DNA from: Owenweeksia sp.
GTDB lineage: Bacteria; Bacteroidota; Bacteroidia; Flavobacteriales; Schleiferiaceae
Direction of reading: 5' to 3'
DNA: 35,551 bases
Assembly (NCBI GenBank): GCA_002695025.1
Contig: NZNV01000005.1
Coordinates: 1 to 35,551 of the forward strand
Under the pieces are notes generated by a model that was given only the letters and a program-made list of their open reading frames with translations, ran no database searches and was not told where the DNA came from. Positions within the stretch are counted from its first letter, which is position 1, and the number at the start of each line of letters is the position of its first letter. This document shows, in pieces, positions 1 through 9,100 of this stretch. Position numbers and translations under genes: made by a program.

Positions 1-2
1 AT

Positions 3-452
3 GTCATTCTTTTGGGTGAACAAGCCGGTCTTCAGGTAATCCCACTCACCGAAAACAAATACCTGAACCGGACTTTGCCTACTAACCAATCCGGTAATCT
101 TATCCCCCGGACCGACAACTTCACCCCGGCCAATCAGTACGTCATTATCCGGGAACGGGGAGAAATACAGGTCAGTTCCGGCACTTCGGAAAACCTGGTG
201 CTTTACTACATCACCGATCAAACCCGGCTTACGATTAATACGGTCATACACCCCTACCTGATTGATACCATCAAGAAATACATGGATTGGTCTTACGAGC
301 GGGATAGAATACGACCACTGGCCAGAAGGGTAGCCGAAGCCAAACAGGAATACCGGGAGGCCCTTATGATCCTTAGAGGCCGCAAAAACCGGCTATCCAA
401 GAAAAAGATCCTGCAACTGATCAGCCAGAACAAATTTTACGGATTGCGCTAA
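3..452 (+). CDS. Phage structural protein, probable head-tail ring/adaptor-region protein (5' partial)
   Basis: The reading frame is open to the left window edge. The codons before the TTG at 12 still read as protein (VILLGEQAG), so the gene very probably starts outside the window and the TTG is not the start. The visible part has a beta-rich N-terminal half and a basic, helical C-terminus (about residues 95-146) with many Arg, Lys and Gln. Its stop overlaps the ATG of the nozzle gene by one base (TAATG), so the two are translationally coupled. Proteins of this sort sit just upstream of the nozzle gene in podovirus-like phages of Bacteroidota, which suggests a role at the head-tail junction; that is inference from position, not from a recognised domain. 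Confidence 0.6.
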   Translation, partial: VILLGEQAGLQVIPLTENKYLNRTLPTNQSGNLIPRTDNFTPANQYVIIRERGEIQVSSGTSENLVLYYITDQTRLTINTVIHPYLIDTIKKYMDWSYERDRIRPLARRVAEAKQEYREALMILRGRKNRLSKKKILQLISQNKFYGLR

Positions 453-3325
453 TGGAATTCATCACCAAAACCTTTGAAGGTGGCTGGAATGCGGAAGCAG
501 ACCCGGCCAACCTTCACCCTACCGAATACCTGGAAGCGGAAAATATGCAAATGATGGCTACCGGGATGAATAATGGCTCGGTTCTCAAACCGGTGCCGGG
601 TACCGATCTGATTCCACATAACATCAGCAGTCTGAACGGCTATTGTGTGGGGATCATCAAAGACAAATCAAAGTCACGATTTTTCTACTTTATGAAGACC
701 AGTGCCTCAACCGAAGGGGATAAGATTTTTGAATACAACCTGCAAACCGGCAGCACAAAGTTAGTATTGGAGTGGACAGGTTTCAATTTCCAGGAAACGC
801 ACCTGATCACCGGTGGCGGGGTAATCGGTGACCTGCTCTTCTGGACAGATGATCTCAGTGCCCCGCGCTTTATCAATGTGGAACGGGCCAAATCCGGTGA
901 TTATCCTACACCGCTACAGGAAGAAAACATATCCATTAACCGCAGACCACCCAATTTCCCTTTGCAGAACACCAAACTTCTGAAAAGTGAAATCCCGGTT
1001 GGCTTCTTTGAAAAAGGATCGGTGGCCTTTATCTACCGTTATGTGTACCTGGACCACGAACCTTCAACCTGGTCCATTCCCTCCCGGTCTACCCTGCCGA
1101 ACTGGTACTTTGGAGAAAAGTGTGATCAGGTCAAAGTGGAAATCCCACTGCATGAAACTATTCCTGAAGATGTGGCCGAAATCCATTTTGCCGCCATCGA
1201 CAAAGAAACCTGGGCTACGGTAATCTTTGAAAAGGTCAAACGTTCGGAAAAGCCGGATCAGTTCATGGATCACCCAGGCACACTTTTCAAAGCTTATTTC
1301 AACGGTCAGTTCAACGGCCCGGCAGTGCCGGAGACTGAAGTTTACAAAGACTTTGCCTATGTCCCCTTACAGGCTAAGGCTATGGAGGTAGCCCAAAACC
1401 GGGTGTTTATGGGCAACGTTCAGCAAAGCTATAATGAGGTGGCTCCCACAGAAATCCAGACGGATATTACCGTTTCCGCTCAATCCATTGCAGGCTACAA
1501 CAAGGGCAGTATTGTACTGGTCTACCGCAGGGAACAATACAACGGTACTACATGGGTAGCCACAGGAGAATATTATGTGGACAATCCATTGCCCCAAGGT
1601 TACAGGTTTAATAAGCTGGTCACCTGGAACGAAGATGCTCCACTGAAGGCCATAACCCAGGCCCATATTGACACCAGTAATGGCAACGGGGGCTTTTATC
1701 CCACACAGGAGGTAATGGGTACCATCGGAGGGGTCAAATACCGGGTAATACAGGTATCCGGCACCCCGCGTTGGGATGATGGACAAAACCACTTTGACTA
1801 CCATGTTCCGGGCGAATCCGATCATGCCCGTGGCAGCTCCAGGGGCATTGGCATTGTATTCCGTGATGAATACAACCGGCACCAGGGGGTTACTAAAGCA
1901 GGTGCTTACACCGTTCCCTGGCGCTTTGATGTGGAAACTTCTTTTGGTAGTCACCTGAATATGGTTTCGGTTATACCCACCGCATCGTATCAATCCTATG
2001 CGGTCGATGAAATTCCTTCCTGGGCGACACACTACGAGGTGGTAATGACCAGGGATTTGAGTAAGGCTAACCTGATCCAATCCGAACTAACGGATATGGC
2101 CGGGGGAACCCTAACCTCCAACCCGGATAATGGGGTAACCTGGCACACCGAAGCCACGTTGATGTATGTGCAGGAGGATGAAGGCGAATACACGTATTTC
2201 CCCATTTCGGTAAAATCCTCCGGCACCGTGGTCCCTCAACCACCCATCGGTCAGTATTTGGGTATTCATAAACGGGTGTTGCCTGACCAGGAGGGTTACC
2301 AGTTCCAGGAAGGGGAGGTGGCTACCATTATTCCTTCGCACCAGGGCTTTCCCGTGTTTACCGTGAAGATCGTGAAAGACTCCCCGGATTACATTTTATG
2401 CGAGGAAATTGACCTGACCCCCTGGGCCAAAGTAGACTTTAATGTGCTGGTGGAAATCTACAACCCTACCGCTACAGATAAAAGCACCTACTACGGCACT
2501 GGCATTGTCTATCCCGTAGCACAGCCAGGAACTTCATACCGGCAATATGGCCGAGGCGAGCTGGAGGTATTACCGGATTCCTTCATTTTTAATGTGCTGG
2601 ACTATTTTCGCAGCCACAGTCCCCACACCCACACCGGAACGGTGTATTCCTGGTTCAACCGCTCGGTAACTTCCATAGATATACTGCCGCAAAGGAACTA
2701 TCAGACCATTATTTTCAGTGATCCCTATTTTGCCGGTACCCGGATCAACGGCCTGCACAACTTCAATCCGCTCAATGAGGATTACACCCCCTCGGAAGAC
2801 GGTCCAATCCAAAAACTGATCATTGCCGGAAGGACCAACAGCGAGGGAACGGTCATGCTGGCTATTGGCAGCAAAGGAACCTCTTCGGTTTACCTGGGAG
2901 AAGCACAGATCAGCGACAGCCAGGGCACGGCCTTTTTCTCGAAAACCAATTCCGTGATCGGAAGCATCAACCCTTTGAAAGGAGGTTGGGGAACCCAAAA
3001 CCCGGAAAGTGTTGTGGAGCAAGGAGGGCACGTCTGGTTTTTTGATCTGGCGCAAGCTGAATTCATACGCTATGCCTCCAACGGTTTATTCCCGGTCAGC
3101 AATTACAATTTCAGGCAATACCTGAAAAACAAGGTCCGGGAAATGACCACCTACAAAAAACAACAGGAGTCCGTGGCACTTTCTGGCGCGGTATATCTGC
3201 GGGTGTATGGTGGCTATGATGAGAACAGCAACGAGGCGTTAGTTTCCTTCACTTATTTCAGTAATGTACTATCTGAGGAAGCTCCCGGAGGGGGTGGTGT
3301 GGATAGCCCTGGCCTGGGTGGATAA
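452..3325 (+). CDS. Tail nozzle ('muzzle') protein, T7 gp12 / crAss-like type
   Basis: A 957-residue protein, probably the beta-propeller tube protein at the end of a short-tailed phage, through which DNA passes on ejection. The opening (residues 1-55) has the usual nozzle pattern: a statement of sites followed by an N-rich strand and 'GSVLKPVPGT'. The middle is beta-rich with repeated short strands and aromatic residues, and the end has the family-typical 'VWFFDLAQAEFIRY' stretch and 'VYGGYDENSNEALVSFTY' (about residues 861-935). It has no signal peptide or membrane segment. The C-terminus is a glycine-rich tail (GGGG, then GLGG). Homologues often continue directly into the module found here in the next gene, 11 bases downstream. 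The family assignment rests on pattern recognition and gene order; I am fairly sure it is a tail tube protein and less sure of the subfamily. Confidence 0.65.
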   Translation: MEFITKTFEGGWNAEADPANLHPTEYLEAENMQMMATGMNNGSVLKPVPGTDLIPHNISSLNGYCVGIIKDKSKSRFFYFMKTSASTEGDKIFEYNLQTGSTKLVLEWTGFNFQETHLITGGGVIGDLLFWTDDLSAPRFINVERAKSGDYPTPLQEENISINRRPPNFPLQNTKLLKSEIPVGFFEKGSVAFIYRYVYLDHEPSTWSIPSRSTLPNWYFGEKCDQVKVEIPLHETIPEDVAEIHFAAIDKETWATVIFEKVKRSEKPDQFMDHPGTLFKAYFNGQFNGPAVPETEVYKDFAYVPLQAKAMEVAQNRVFMGNVQQSYNEVAPTEIQTDITVSAQSIAGYNKGSIVLVYRREQYNGTTWVATGEYYVDNPLPQGYRFNKLVTWNEDAPLKAITQAHIDTSNGNGGFYPTQEVMGTIGGVKYRVIQVSGTPRWDDGQNHFDYHVPGESDHARGSSRGIGIVFRDEYNRHQGVTKAGAYTVPWRFDVETSFGSHLNMVSVIPTASYQSYAVDEIPSWATHYEVVMTRDLSKANLIQSELTDMAGGTLTSNPDNGVTWHTEATLMYVQEDEGEYTYFPISVKSSGTVVPQPPIGQYLGIHKRVLPDQEGYQFQEGEVATIIPSHQGFPVFTVKIVKDSPDYILCEEIDLTPWAKVDFNVLVEIYNPTATDKSTYYGTGIVYPVAQPGTSYRQYGRGELEVLPDSFIFNVLDYFRSHSPHTHTGTVYSWFNRSVTSIDILPQRNYQTIIFSDPYFAGTRINGLHNFNPLNEDYTPSEDGPIQKLIIAGRTNSEGTVMLAIGSKGTSSVYLGEAQISDSQGTAFFSKTNSVIGSINPLKGGWGTQNPESVVEQGGHVWFFDLAQAEFIRYASNGLFPVSNYNFRQYLKNKVREMTTYKKQQESVALSGAVYLRVYGGYDENSNEALVSFTYFSNVLSEEAPGGGGVDSPGLGG

Positions 3326-3336
3326 ATATTTGAATT

Positions 3337-3873
3337 ATGGCAGACTTTGAAGAAACCATTGGCTATTCGGAAGTAAAAGATCGCTTCACTTCCCGATTTG
3401 GCTTTATACCGGAAGGCTTTGTCCACCTGGGAAAAAACCTGTATTCCTTTCTAAACAAACGCTTATTCGTACACTACGGAAACAGTGGGAATAACCACTT
3501 CTACGGTGTGGAGCACAATTCCAAAATCCGGCTGGTCTGTAACGAGGTTCCTGCCACGGTGAAAATATTCAAATCCATCCGCATACACGGCACCGGCAAA
3601 CCCTCTAAAATTGTGTTGAAGACCTCGCATCCATACCCCCAGGAAACTGATATTTTCCCGGACGAAATGAAAGTCATTGAAGGGGATATATACGCGCCTA
3701 TACTCAACGATAAGTTCAGCCCTAACGTGAATGGTTCTGAGTACCAGAAAATGCTATCAGGGGACCCGATGCGTTCCAAACGGCTGGAAATCGAGATAAC
3801 CTACAATCATCTGACCCCCTTCGAGCTCCGGGGTCTGACCATTGGTTACATCCGCTCTCCCGGACACCCTTAA
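3337..3873 (+). CDS. Probable C-terminal module of the tail nozzle as a separate protein
   Basis: A 178-residue beta-rich protein. Residues 5-62 (ETIGYSEVKDRFTSRFGFIP, then LYSFLNKRLFVHYG and FYG) match the motif that in podovirus and crAss-like nozzle proteins follows the 'YDxxxxEAxxSF' strand inside a single polypeptide. Residues 65-95 (LVCNEVPATVKIFKSIRI) continue the pattern. A TGA codon lies two codons upstream of this ATG in the same frame, so it is not simply a frameshifted tail of the preceding gene. The A/T-rich leader just before the ATG suits Bacteroidota initiation. I infer that it assembles with the 957-residue protein. Confidence 0.55.
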   Translation: MADFEETIGYSEVKDRFTSRFGFIPEGFVHLGKNLYSFLNKRLFVHYGNSGNNHFYGVEHNSKIRLVCNEVPATVKIFKSIRIHGTGKPSKIVLKTSHPYPQETDIFPDEMKVIEGDIYAPILNDKFSPNVNGSEYQKMLSGDPMRSKRLEIEITYNHLTPFELRGLTIGYIRSPGHP

Positions 3874-3874
3874 A

Positions 3875-3932
3875 TTTTTGCCCTTCCCCGGTGGAATAAC
3901 GGCACTTTTGCGTATTCACAAACCTTGACACT
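3875..3932 (+). promoter_or_regulatory. Probable phage late promoter, copy 1
   Basis: The gap holds TTTTG (3876-3880), five bases, CCCCGGTGGAATA (3886-3898), eight bases, and TTTG (3907-3910), then 22 bases to the ATG at 3933. The same words with the same spacings and the same distance to the ATG occur at 12358-12414. The outer boxes resemble Bacteroidota -33/-7 elements but are 3-4 bases further apart than in the other promoters of this window, so a phage factor may be needed. Confidence 0.55.
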
Positions 3933-4505
3933 ATGCCAATAGGAGCCATTTTGGGAGGGGCACAAATAGCCACTGAATTAGGAATGGGACTCTTCCAACT
4001 GATCAAAGGTGTATCATCCCACCCCAAAGCACCTCAAGCCCCAAAGTATCAAAAGAGCCAGGCCATTTCAGATATGGCGGCTTTCAATCAAAGCCTTCTC
4101 AACGGCAGAAGTACAGCCGCTAAGATCGGTGAGCGGAATATCCGGGCCAACCAAGCCAATACAGCTGCGCAGATTCAGGACACGGCTACCAACCCCGCCC
4201 AGGCATTGGCCCTTATTTCCGCTAATTCTGGCCAGACCAATAATGCCATAAATAACCTGGCGGTACAGGAGGATCAGGATTTCCAGAACCGCCTTCGCAA
4301 CTACATGAATTCACAAAGGCTCCTGGCCGGTGAAGAGCAAAAGGAATTCCAGTACAACCAACTACTTCCTTATGAAGCTAAAATGAAGGATTACGAAAGA
4401 GCCCAGGCTGAAAAATCCCGGCTCTTAGGTGCGGGTATCAGCAACCTTCACTCAGGCATGGGTAATGCTGCCGGATTAGCTCAATTCTACCAAAAGCCTG
4501 CCTGA
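3933..4505 (+). CDS. Internal virion (DNA ejection) protein, T7 gp14-like
   Basis: A 190-residue protein with a hydrophobic, small-residue-rich N-terminus (residues 1-27, IGAILGGAQIATELGMGLFQ), followed by a long Ala/Gln/Asn-rich helical region (about 45-175) with no Cys. This is the layout of the smallest ejection protein of T7-like phages: a membrane-active helix plus a coiled body. It is the first of three adjacent genes of increasing size (190, 549 and 2062 residues) with almost no spacing, the usual gp14-gp15-gp16 order. A dedicated promoter-like element precedes it. The role is inferred from layout and order, not from a specific catalytic motif. Confidence 0.55.
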   Translation: MPIGAILGGAQIATELGMGLFQLIKGVSSHPKAPQAPKYQKSQAISDMAAFNQSLLNGRSTAAKIGERNIRANQANTAAQIQDTATNPAQALALISANSGQTNNAINNLAVQEDQDFQNRLRNYMNSQRLLAGEEQKEFQYNQLLPYEAKMKDYERAQAEKSRLLGAGISNLHSGMGNAAGLAQFYQKPA

Positions 4506-6154
4506 TGCCACAACAATTTAAGGGAAATTCATTTTCTGATCAAAATGAAGGTTTAGCCATTCGTTTTGGTCAACGTTATGATCAACTAAAGATCGCGGAG
4601 GCTCAAAAACAGGACAAGCAACGCCAGGATCAACGTTTTAGAACCCTGGAAGATCAGGCCCGTAAACAGGCCGAAATGGACCCTGTGACGGGCGGGTACG
4701 GGCAGGATCTTTTGAACGCCCAAATCGAGGAATTACAGGCAGAAGTCAATGAGCAGTTAAATCAAAACACTGACCTTTCTAAAGTCCAGGCATCCCTTCG
4801 TAAAAGAGCCTTACAGATCAAAACGGATCATGCCACCAATGTGCAGCAAACCGCCTATGCCAATGAGTTGATGCAGGATGCCAAGCAAAATGAACTGGTG
4901 GATGAAAGCAAGGTGGATGAATACCGCCAATCGGTATTGTATCAGCAGGATCAGGAAGGGCAAACTATTACCCAAAACGGTAAGCGTGAATTAACCCCGA
5001 TTGATAGTTGGGATTTTCCGAAAAGCCCGGAGGAACTGTATTTCGCCCCCAACGGCAGCCGGTTTGCGAACTGGAATAAAGTTTCCAACAACTTCTTCGA
5101 AGCTTTCCGCTCAGGCAGCACCACGCTTAAAAGTAGCAGTGAACAGCCAGAAACCGCCTACCGGGAACTTCAAAAGGTGTCAGCTATCCGTTTCTTTAGC
5201 CCGGATCGAAATGGGAATTTCACCCTCAGTCGCGAAGAATTGACCAACCTCCAGAATACCGAAAAAGGAAAGCAACTCCACGATTTCTTTCGAAGGATCA
5301 CCGGAGAGGAAAAACCATTAATTGAATTTGTGAAGGATGATCTGCATAAGGCCGCTAAAGAAGACCCCTGGTTGGACCGAGGTATGAAGGATGCCGTTAT
5401 CGAGGCCACAAAAAAAAATGGTTCGAATCTCAACCAGGATCAGATTGAAGCGGTGGAAAAGAACTGGCTACTGCATACCCTGGAGAACCAAGCCACCGGT
5501 GACTTTTCCTTTTCTACGGATTATGAAAAAAAAGACCCGAAGGATCATTCTGAAGGAGGTGGTAGTGTCTTTATGAATGCGGCAGGCGGTTTTGGCGGTA
5601 TAAATACGAAGAAAGGTAGGCTATACGTGGAAGAAATGACCACCCAGGAGATTGCTTCCACTTATGGGCCGGTTGGTGAAAACGGAGAAGGGGCCGGAGC
5701 TTCACCGGAAAACACCTTTGCTATATCCCTTTCCCTGGCCGGGGAAACGGGCATTGAACTACCCGCCCGAACTTCGGATTCCAGGGATGGTAAAGTAGCA
5801 GAGGATTTCAGGCTAACAGACCTTAGATATGATCGTAACGGCAACTTTTATTACCGAGGGGTTTATGCCACTGATGAAGGCATGAATCTAAGAGGTGAAG
5901 GAAATGTTAAGAAGGCCGGACAGCGTACAGGCTGGATTAGCATGACTGAAGATGAAGAGTCTCTTTTCACAACCCGTACAGAAGGCATTTCCCCTATTGT
6001 ACTCATGTCGCTAACTGATGGCTTCTTTGAGAAATTCCCCGAACTCCAATCCCGCTATGGAAAAAAGTCCAAACAAATCCGTTCCGTAATCACGGAGGAT
6101 GATCCTACGCCTGAAACCACCGAAACTGACATTTTAGACCTAACCGGTATTTAA
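4505..6154 (+). CDS. Internal virion (ejection) protein, gp15-like position
   Basis: A 549-residue hydrophilic protein; its ATG overlaps the stop of the preceding gene (TGATG). Residues 1-140 are Gln/Lys/Glu-rich and strongly helical or coiled-coil, with many QDKQRQDQR-like runs. The middle (about 300-345) is Lys/Asp-rich, and residues 360-500 are Gly/Glu-rich and beta-like. No membrane segment or enzyme motif is visible. Position between the small hydrophobic protein and the giant protein suggests the middle component of the ejection tube. An A9 run at 5410-5418 lies inside the gene. The function is inferred from gene order only. Confidence 0.5.
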   Translation: MPQQFKGNSFSDQNEGLAIRFGQRYDQLKIAEAQKQDKQRQDQRFRTLEDQARKQAEMDPVTGGYGQDLLNAQIEELQAEVNEQLNQNTDLSKVQASLRKRALQIKTDHATNVQQTAYANELMQDAKQNELVDESKVDEYRQSVLYQQDQEGQTITQNGKRELTPIDSWDFPKSPEELYFAPNGSRFANWNKVSNNFFEAFRSGSTTLKSSSEQPETAYRELQKVSAIRFFSPDRNGNFTLSREELTNLQNTEKGKQLHDFFRRITGEEKPLIEFVKDDLHKAAKEDPWLDRGMKDAVIEATKKNGSNLNQDQIEAVEKNWLLHTLENQATGDFSFSTDYEKKDPKDHSEGGGSVFMNAAGGFGGINTKKGRLYVEEMTTQEIASTYGPVGENGEGAGASPENTFAISLSLAGETGIELPARTSDSRDGKVAEDFRLTDLRYDRNGNFYYRGVYATDEGMNLRGEGNVKKAGQRTGWISMTEDEESLFTTRTEGISPIVLMSLTDGFFEKFPELQSRYGKKSKQIRSVITEDDPTPETTETDILDLTGI

Positions 6155-6157
6155 TCC

Positions 6158-9100
6158 ATGAACGAAGAAAAAGCACAGGCCATATTTAATGCCCTGGTCA
6201 GCTCACCGCATTTTAAGATCGAAAACAACTTTGACCGTTTCAAAGCCATCCTTTCCGACCCGGAGCGCAGCCGCAAACTATATACTGCTTTGGCTTCCTC
6301 GGATAAAATAAAGGTGCAGCCTTCCTTTGAAGAATGGCAAGCCAGCTACACCACTCCCGCACCTCAAAAAAAAAAGACCCTACCCAACGGGCCCGTGCCA
6401 GCGGAAAACTCGGAATCACCCTCCAAATCGGTCGATGGCGACTATTCATTGGATTACAATGCGGGTTCAAAGAATAAACAAACCGAATATGCCACCACTT
6501 TTGAAGACTTCTTGGGGATTCAGAACGTGGAAGAAAGCCCTGATCAGGAAAAACCTGAACAAGCCCTGACCGAACTTGAAAAGTTTGGTCTTGAGCAATC
6601 CCAAAAGGCACTACCCGTTCAGGACAACATCACCGGCCAACCGGATCAAAAGCGTATCGAATTCCTAAGTGATCCCGGTTCGTTCTGGAATGAAAAGCAT
6701 TACTTCCATGCGGAAAATGTGGACCCCAAAGTCCTGGAGATCGGGCGTAAAAAAGACCTGACCGAAGAGGATCAGGAATTTCTTCAATCGCAACTGGTCA
6801 GCCCCGGTTTCTATGAGGTGGGTCCCAACGAGAACGCAGCCGGTTTCTACCTAAGTCGTCACGCGAAACGGGAGGAACAAAAGCTGGAGGCCCTGCGCAC
6901 CCGGACGGAAAACAAGGTTGAAGAAATAAGTCAAACCTTCCAGGAACTCAACACTCAGTTTGAGCAGGAAACCGACCCGGCCAAACGGGAAGAACTGGTA
7001 AACAGCTTTGCACGACAAAAGCAGAACTATGAGGCATTGGTAGAAGACTACCAAACCAAAGCCCTTTTAGCCAGTAAGCGCATTCAAAGCCTTCAATCGG
7101 ATGCCAACGGGGAATATGCTCATTCAGTAGAAACCTTTTTCCGGGCTGCGGGGGATGAGATCAACAAAACACCTCAATACTTGGCTTCTGCCGGTTCCAC
7201 CCTACTCTACCTGATCGGTGAAGGGGTGAAGCTGGCCCCGCATTTAGGACAACCCGGCTCTTTAGGGGTCTATATGGCTACCGGTGTACCTCATGCGGAA
7301 ACGGAAAAGTGGTCCAAAGCCCTGGAAAGGATTGGGGACGACCTCTATCAGGCTTCTTTGGAAGGTTCCCGGACAAACTATAAGTCTGACCGAATTGTAA
7401 ACCAGGATACCGCAAAAACCCTGGGGACAGCTACCGGCCAAATGGTTTCCATTGTAGCGGCTGGTTACCTTACCGGAGGTACCGGTGCCCTGGCGATGGG
7501 CTTCGGGATGGGTGCCGATGAAATGTACCAATCGGCCAAATCACAGGGCATTGATGATAAGGATGCCCGGCTATTGGGGGCAGCTACCGGTCTGATCTAT
7601 GCCGGTCTGGAAAAGTTTGGTGCCGATCAGGTGACCAAAAAGCTCCTGGGTACCGAACTAAAATCCCAGGTGATCGACTACCTGATCAAAAAAGGGGTGT
7701 TTGAAATTGCAGAGGATCGGCTGAAAGCGGAAGCCATCAAAACCGGTATCCGGGAGTTTGTACCGTCTGGTATCCTGGCTAAAGAACTGGCAAAACGCGG
7801 TAAAGAATTCATGGTGGAAACCGGTAAGGCAGGACTGATCGAAGGGGTAACGGAAGGCTTACAGTCCATCGCCTTTGATGGTATTCAAAATACCTATAAC
7901 CTGCTGGAAGGTGAAAAACGCCTGAATGCTCCGAGTATGTTCTCCCCTGAAATGTGGCAAAAGGCGTATGAGAATGCCAAATCAGGACTGATGGCCGGTG
8001 CTTTCCTGGGGGGTACCGTGAACCTGGGACAACTGTCGGCCACTTCCAGGGATGGCTACCATCTGGCTATGGATTTTGCTACCGATGATCAGAGCTTCCA
8101 ACTTCTGAGTTCTGAAATTCAAAAGCGGGAAGACCTGAGCCAGGAACAGAAAATAGATCTTCAGGACAAGATCAGTACCATGCGTGAAACGGCAATCACT
8201 ATTCCTGAGAACATACCCGAAGCCCGAAGGCAGCAAATCTTCTCCCTGCTCTATCAGAAAAAGCAACTGCAACGCACCGTAGAAGGCAAGGATGATGTAT
8301 TTGTCAAAGATGTAGAAGAGAAAACCAAAGAACTGGACGATCAGATCAAAAAATTACTGGCCCCGGATTATGCCCTGGAGCCGGAAGACACACAGTTGAT
8401 GGAGGCACTAAACCAAGTAAAAGGTGATCCTTCCGCAGGGGGTGAATACATGGCTGTACGGAACCGCCTGGAAGATATTGACCATAAGCTGAATTCTGGA
8501 TTTTACCAGGGTAGAAAAGAGCGGTTATTGAAAAGGGAACGAACTCGCTTAAAGTTGTTGGAAGCCGAATTGAAAAGCCAGTTTCGCATTCCAATGAAGA
8601 CCGTACCAGATCGGCAGCGAACCAGCCGTGGCAAGGTGTACACAGGTGAGAATATCCAAAACTTGAAAACCGGTTCCCGGAAAACCAACCGCCTGATCAA
8701 AGATGTGCTGCAAATCGTTCCTGGGATGAATATTGAAGTATTTGATTCACCTTCGGAAATGCAATTAGCTCTTTCGGAAATCAAAGGCGAATATTGGGAC
8801 AACTCTGAGGGCTATATACCAGAAACCAACACCCTATTTGTCACGAAAGGTTCGGAAGGTGGCGAACAGCTTTACAATGAGTTGGCCGGGCACCTACTAA
8901 CCCGATTGGAGAACCAAGACCAGGATCACTTTCAAGAACTCCTGAAACAAGCGGATGAATTTAAAATGAAAGACCCGCTTTTTGAAGAGGATAAAGCCAA
9001 AGCTGAAGGCTACTTCCAGTGGGCCACCGAACAACACGGCAAGGTAACGGACGGCCAACTGGAGAACCCCCAGGAAGTAGCCGGTGCTGCATTTACGGCC

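Noticed and set aside
1367-2080. A 237-residue open frame on the minus strand
   Set aside because: It lies wholly antisense inside the nozzle gene, with Cys/Gly-rich composition and no start signal; a shadow frame.
3300-3340. Programmed frameshift joining the two nozzle genes
   Set aside because: A TGA in the second gene's frame lies two codons before its ATG, and no slippery run with a suitable stop is present.
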